A stretch of DNA of 64,000 nt from Streptomyces odontomachi. Lineage in GTDB: Bacteria > Actinomycetota > Actinomycetes > Streptomycetales > Streptomycetaceae. The position numbers and the translations under genes were made by a program. This document shows positions 63,112 through 64,000 of the stretch, piece after piece (within the stretch, counting starts at the first letter, position 1; the number at the start of each line of letters is the position of its first letter). Below the pieces are notes generated by a model that did not search any database, had not been told where the DNA came from, and saw nothing but the letters and a program-made list of their open reading frames with translations. The DNA is taken from contig NZ_JAMJWG010000001.1 of assembly GCF_024435355.1 (NCBI RefSeq), positions 496,001 to 560,000 of the forward strand, given 5' to 3'.

Positions 63112-64000
63112 TTGGACGACAGCACCGACAGACCCGGTGCCGTCCGCACCACCAGCACGGACGACGCGGGTGAACTACGGATGGCGGACCGCCCTCGATT
63201 CAGGGTCCTGGGCCCCCTGAGCATCACCAACGGCCTGGAGACCGCCGTGCTCCAGGCGTCCCGCCCCGCGGCCCTGCTCGCCGGCCTGCTGCTGCGGGCG
63301 AACACGGTGGTCTCCGCGGACTGGTTGCGCTGCCTCGTCTGGGGCGAGCGCACCCCGGCGAACGCCCGGTCGGCGTTACACACCTGCGTGTTGCGGCTGC
63401 GCCGGCTCTTCGAGAAGTACGGGGTCGGGGGCAACCTCATCGAGGCGGTGCCCGGCGGGTACCGGCTGAGCGCCGACGCGGACACCCTGGACCTGCTCGG
63501 GTTCCGCGCCACGGTCGCCCGGGCGCGGACCTGCGACGAACCCGAGGAAGCGGCACGGCTGCTCCGGGCGGCGCTGGCCCTGTGGCAGGAACCGCTGCTC
63601 GGCAACGTCAACTCCGAGCTGCTGCACCGCGACGAGGTGCCCCGGCTCGCCGAGGAACGGCTGCGGGTCGTCGAGGGACTCTTCGACGCCGAACTCCGGC
63701 TCGGCCGGCACCGCGAGATCCTGACCGACGCCTGGCAGGCGGTGCGCGCCCACCCGGCGCACGAGCGGCTCGCCGCCCAACTCGTCGAGGCGCTGTACCG
63801 CTCCGGCCGGCGGGCCGAGGCGCTCGCCGAGTACCGCCGGATCAAGGAACACTTGGCCGACGAGCTGGGCGTGGACCCCGATCCGTCGCTGCGCCGCCTC
63901 GAACTGGCCATCCTGCGCGGCGAGCTGCCGGACGAGCCGCGCTCCGCCATCCCGGTGGCCGCCCCGCGGTCCGTGCGGGCCGGGCCGCCCGCCGGCACCG
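63112..64000 (+). CDS. AfsR/SARP-family activator (3' end outside window), contains TTA codon
   Basis: The visible 296 codons encode a SARP N-terminus: a winged helix at about residues 30-115 (FRVLGPLSIT, then RSALHTCVLRLRRLF) and a bacterial transcriptional activation domain at about 120-270 (ALALWQEPLLG; RRAEALAEYRRIKEHLADEL), followed by a Pro/Ala-rich linker at the edge. Such proteins switch on secondary metabolite genes. The TTG at 63112 follows GGAGGTGAGG; ATG 63181 is the alternative without a good site. A TTA leucine codon at 63376-63378 (residue 89) makes translation depend on the bldA tRNA. Whether an ATPase domain follows, as in AfsR, cannot be seen. Confidence 0.88.
   Translation, partial: MDDSTDRPGAVRTTSTDDAGELRMADRPRFRVLGPLSITNGLETAVLQASRPAALLAGLLLRANTVVSADWLRCLVWGERTPANARSALHTCVLRLRRLFEKYGVGGNLIEAVPGGYRLSADADTLDLLGFRATVARARTCDEPEEAARLLRAALALWQEPLLGNVNSELLHRDEVPRLAEERLRVVEGLFDAELRLGRHREILTDAWQAVRAHPAHERLAAQLVEALYRSGRRAEALAEYRRIKEHLADELGVDPDPSLRRLELAILRGELPDEPRSAIPVAAPRSVRAGPPAGT
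63376..63378 (+). other. TTA leucine codon in the SARP gene
   Basis: It is in frame with the SARP reading frame (ALHTCVLRL region). It is the only in-frame TTA codon I noticed in a gene of this window. In streptomycetes TTA codons are read by the developmentally controlled bldA tRNA. Confidence 0.8.

Overview
The window is high-GC actinobacterial DNA and almost certainly comes from a Streptomyces chromosome. The evidence is strong GC bias at third codon positions, a TTA codon in a SARP-type activator, a secreted subtilisin-type protease inhibitor, a complete conservon (sensor kinase, roadblock, DUF742 and GTPase genes), a streptomycete-type palindromic repeat, and many GTG/TTG starts and four-base start/stop overlaps. 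No insertion sequence, phage gene, rRNA or CRISPR array is visible. The content is accessory: a string of small catabolic units, each with its own regulator.

Layout. 1-2565: a conservon-type sensor kinase (3' end outside the window) behind a membrane MHYT sensor. 3207-6333: three closely packed tRNA-like genes (anticodons CTC, GTC, CAC) with unusual bodies, then two translationally coupled genes for a zinc-ribbon/short-chain-dehydrogenase-like protein and a leucine-rich-repeat protein. 6426-18325: a GntR-controlled unit with an ATP-dependent lactamase/hydantoinase pair (HyuA/HyuB), an FAD/Fe-S 2-hydroxyacid dehydrogenase, an amino-acid dehydrogenase, an MHS-family importer and a 2-oxoadipate dioxygenase/decarboxylase (HglS type). 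Together they suggest a route from a cyclic amide or 2-aminoadipate through 2-oxoadipate and D-2-hydroxyglutarate to 2-oxoglutarate. 18429-25214: an aerobic benzoyl-CoA (box) operon, boxC-boxB-ligase-amidohydrolase, with a convergent PaaX-family regulator.

25307-29124: a TetR/MFS efflux pair, a methyltransferase and a TauE/SafE permease. 29152-35516: an IclR regulator, a GntP-type permease and glucarate dehydratase, then a LacI regulator and a secreted GH26 mannanase. 35577-37253: a YbaK-type deacylase and a GAF/PAS sensor. 38126-42957: a very small assembly-line cluster, namely a ketosynthase-carrier protein whose acyltransferase has been deleted, a stand-alone adenylation enzyme and a flavoprotein. 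43306-47518: the conservon cvnABCD. 47691-51959: a D-threonate/D-erythronate-type unit (permease, DUF1537 kinase, PdxA2-like dehydrogenase, DeoR regulator).

52494-55828: the protease inhibitor, an amino-acid permease and a conserved protein of unknown role. 56096-60369: glycerol-kinase-like and two flavoprotein genes that resemble a glycerol-3-phosphate oxidase/NADH-oxidase set. 60416-62806: a crotonase-fold protein lacking both usual catalytic glutamates, a Stf0-type sulfotransferase, L-rhamnose mutarotase and a small membrane protein. 63112-end: an AfsR/SARP activator cut by the window edge, with a TTA codon that makes it a likely bldA target.

Most intergenic regions next to a regulator gene carry a matching palindrome (GntR, TetR, IclR, LacI, PaaX types). 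These sites are listed because they tie each regulator to its unit.
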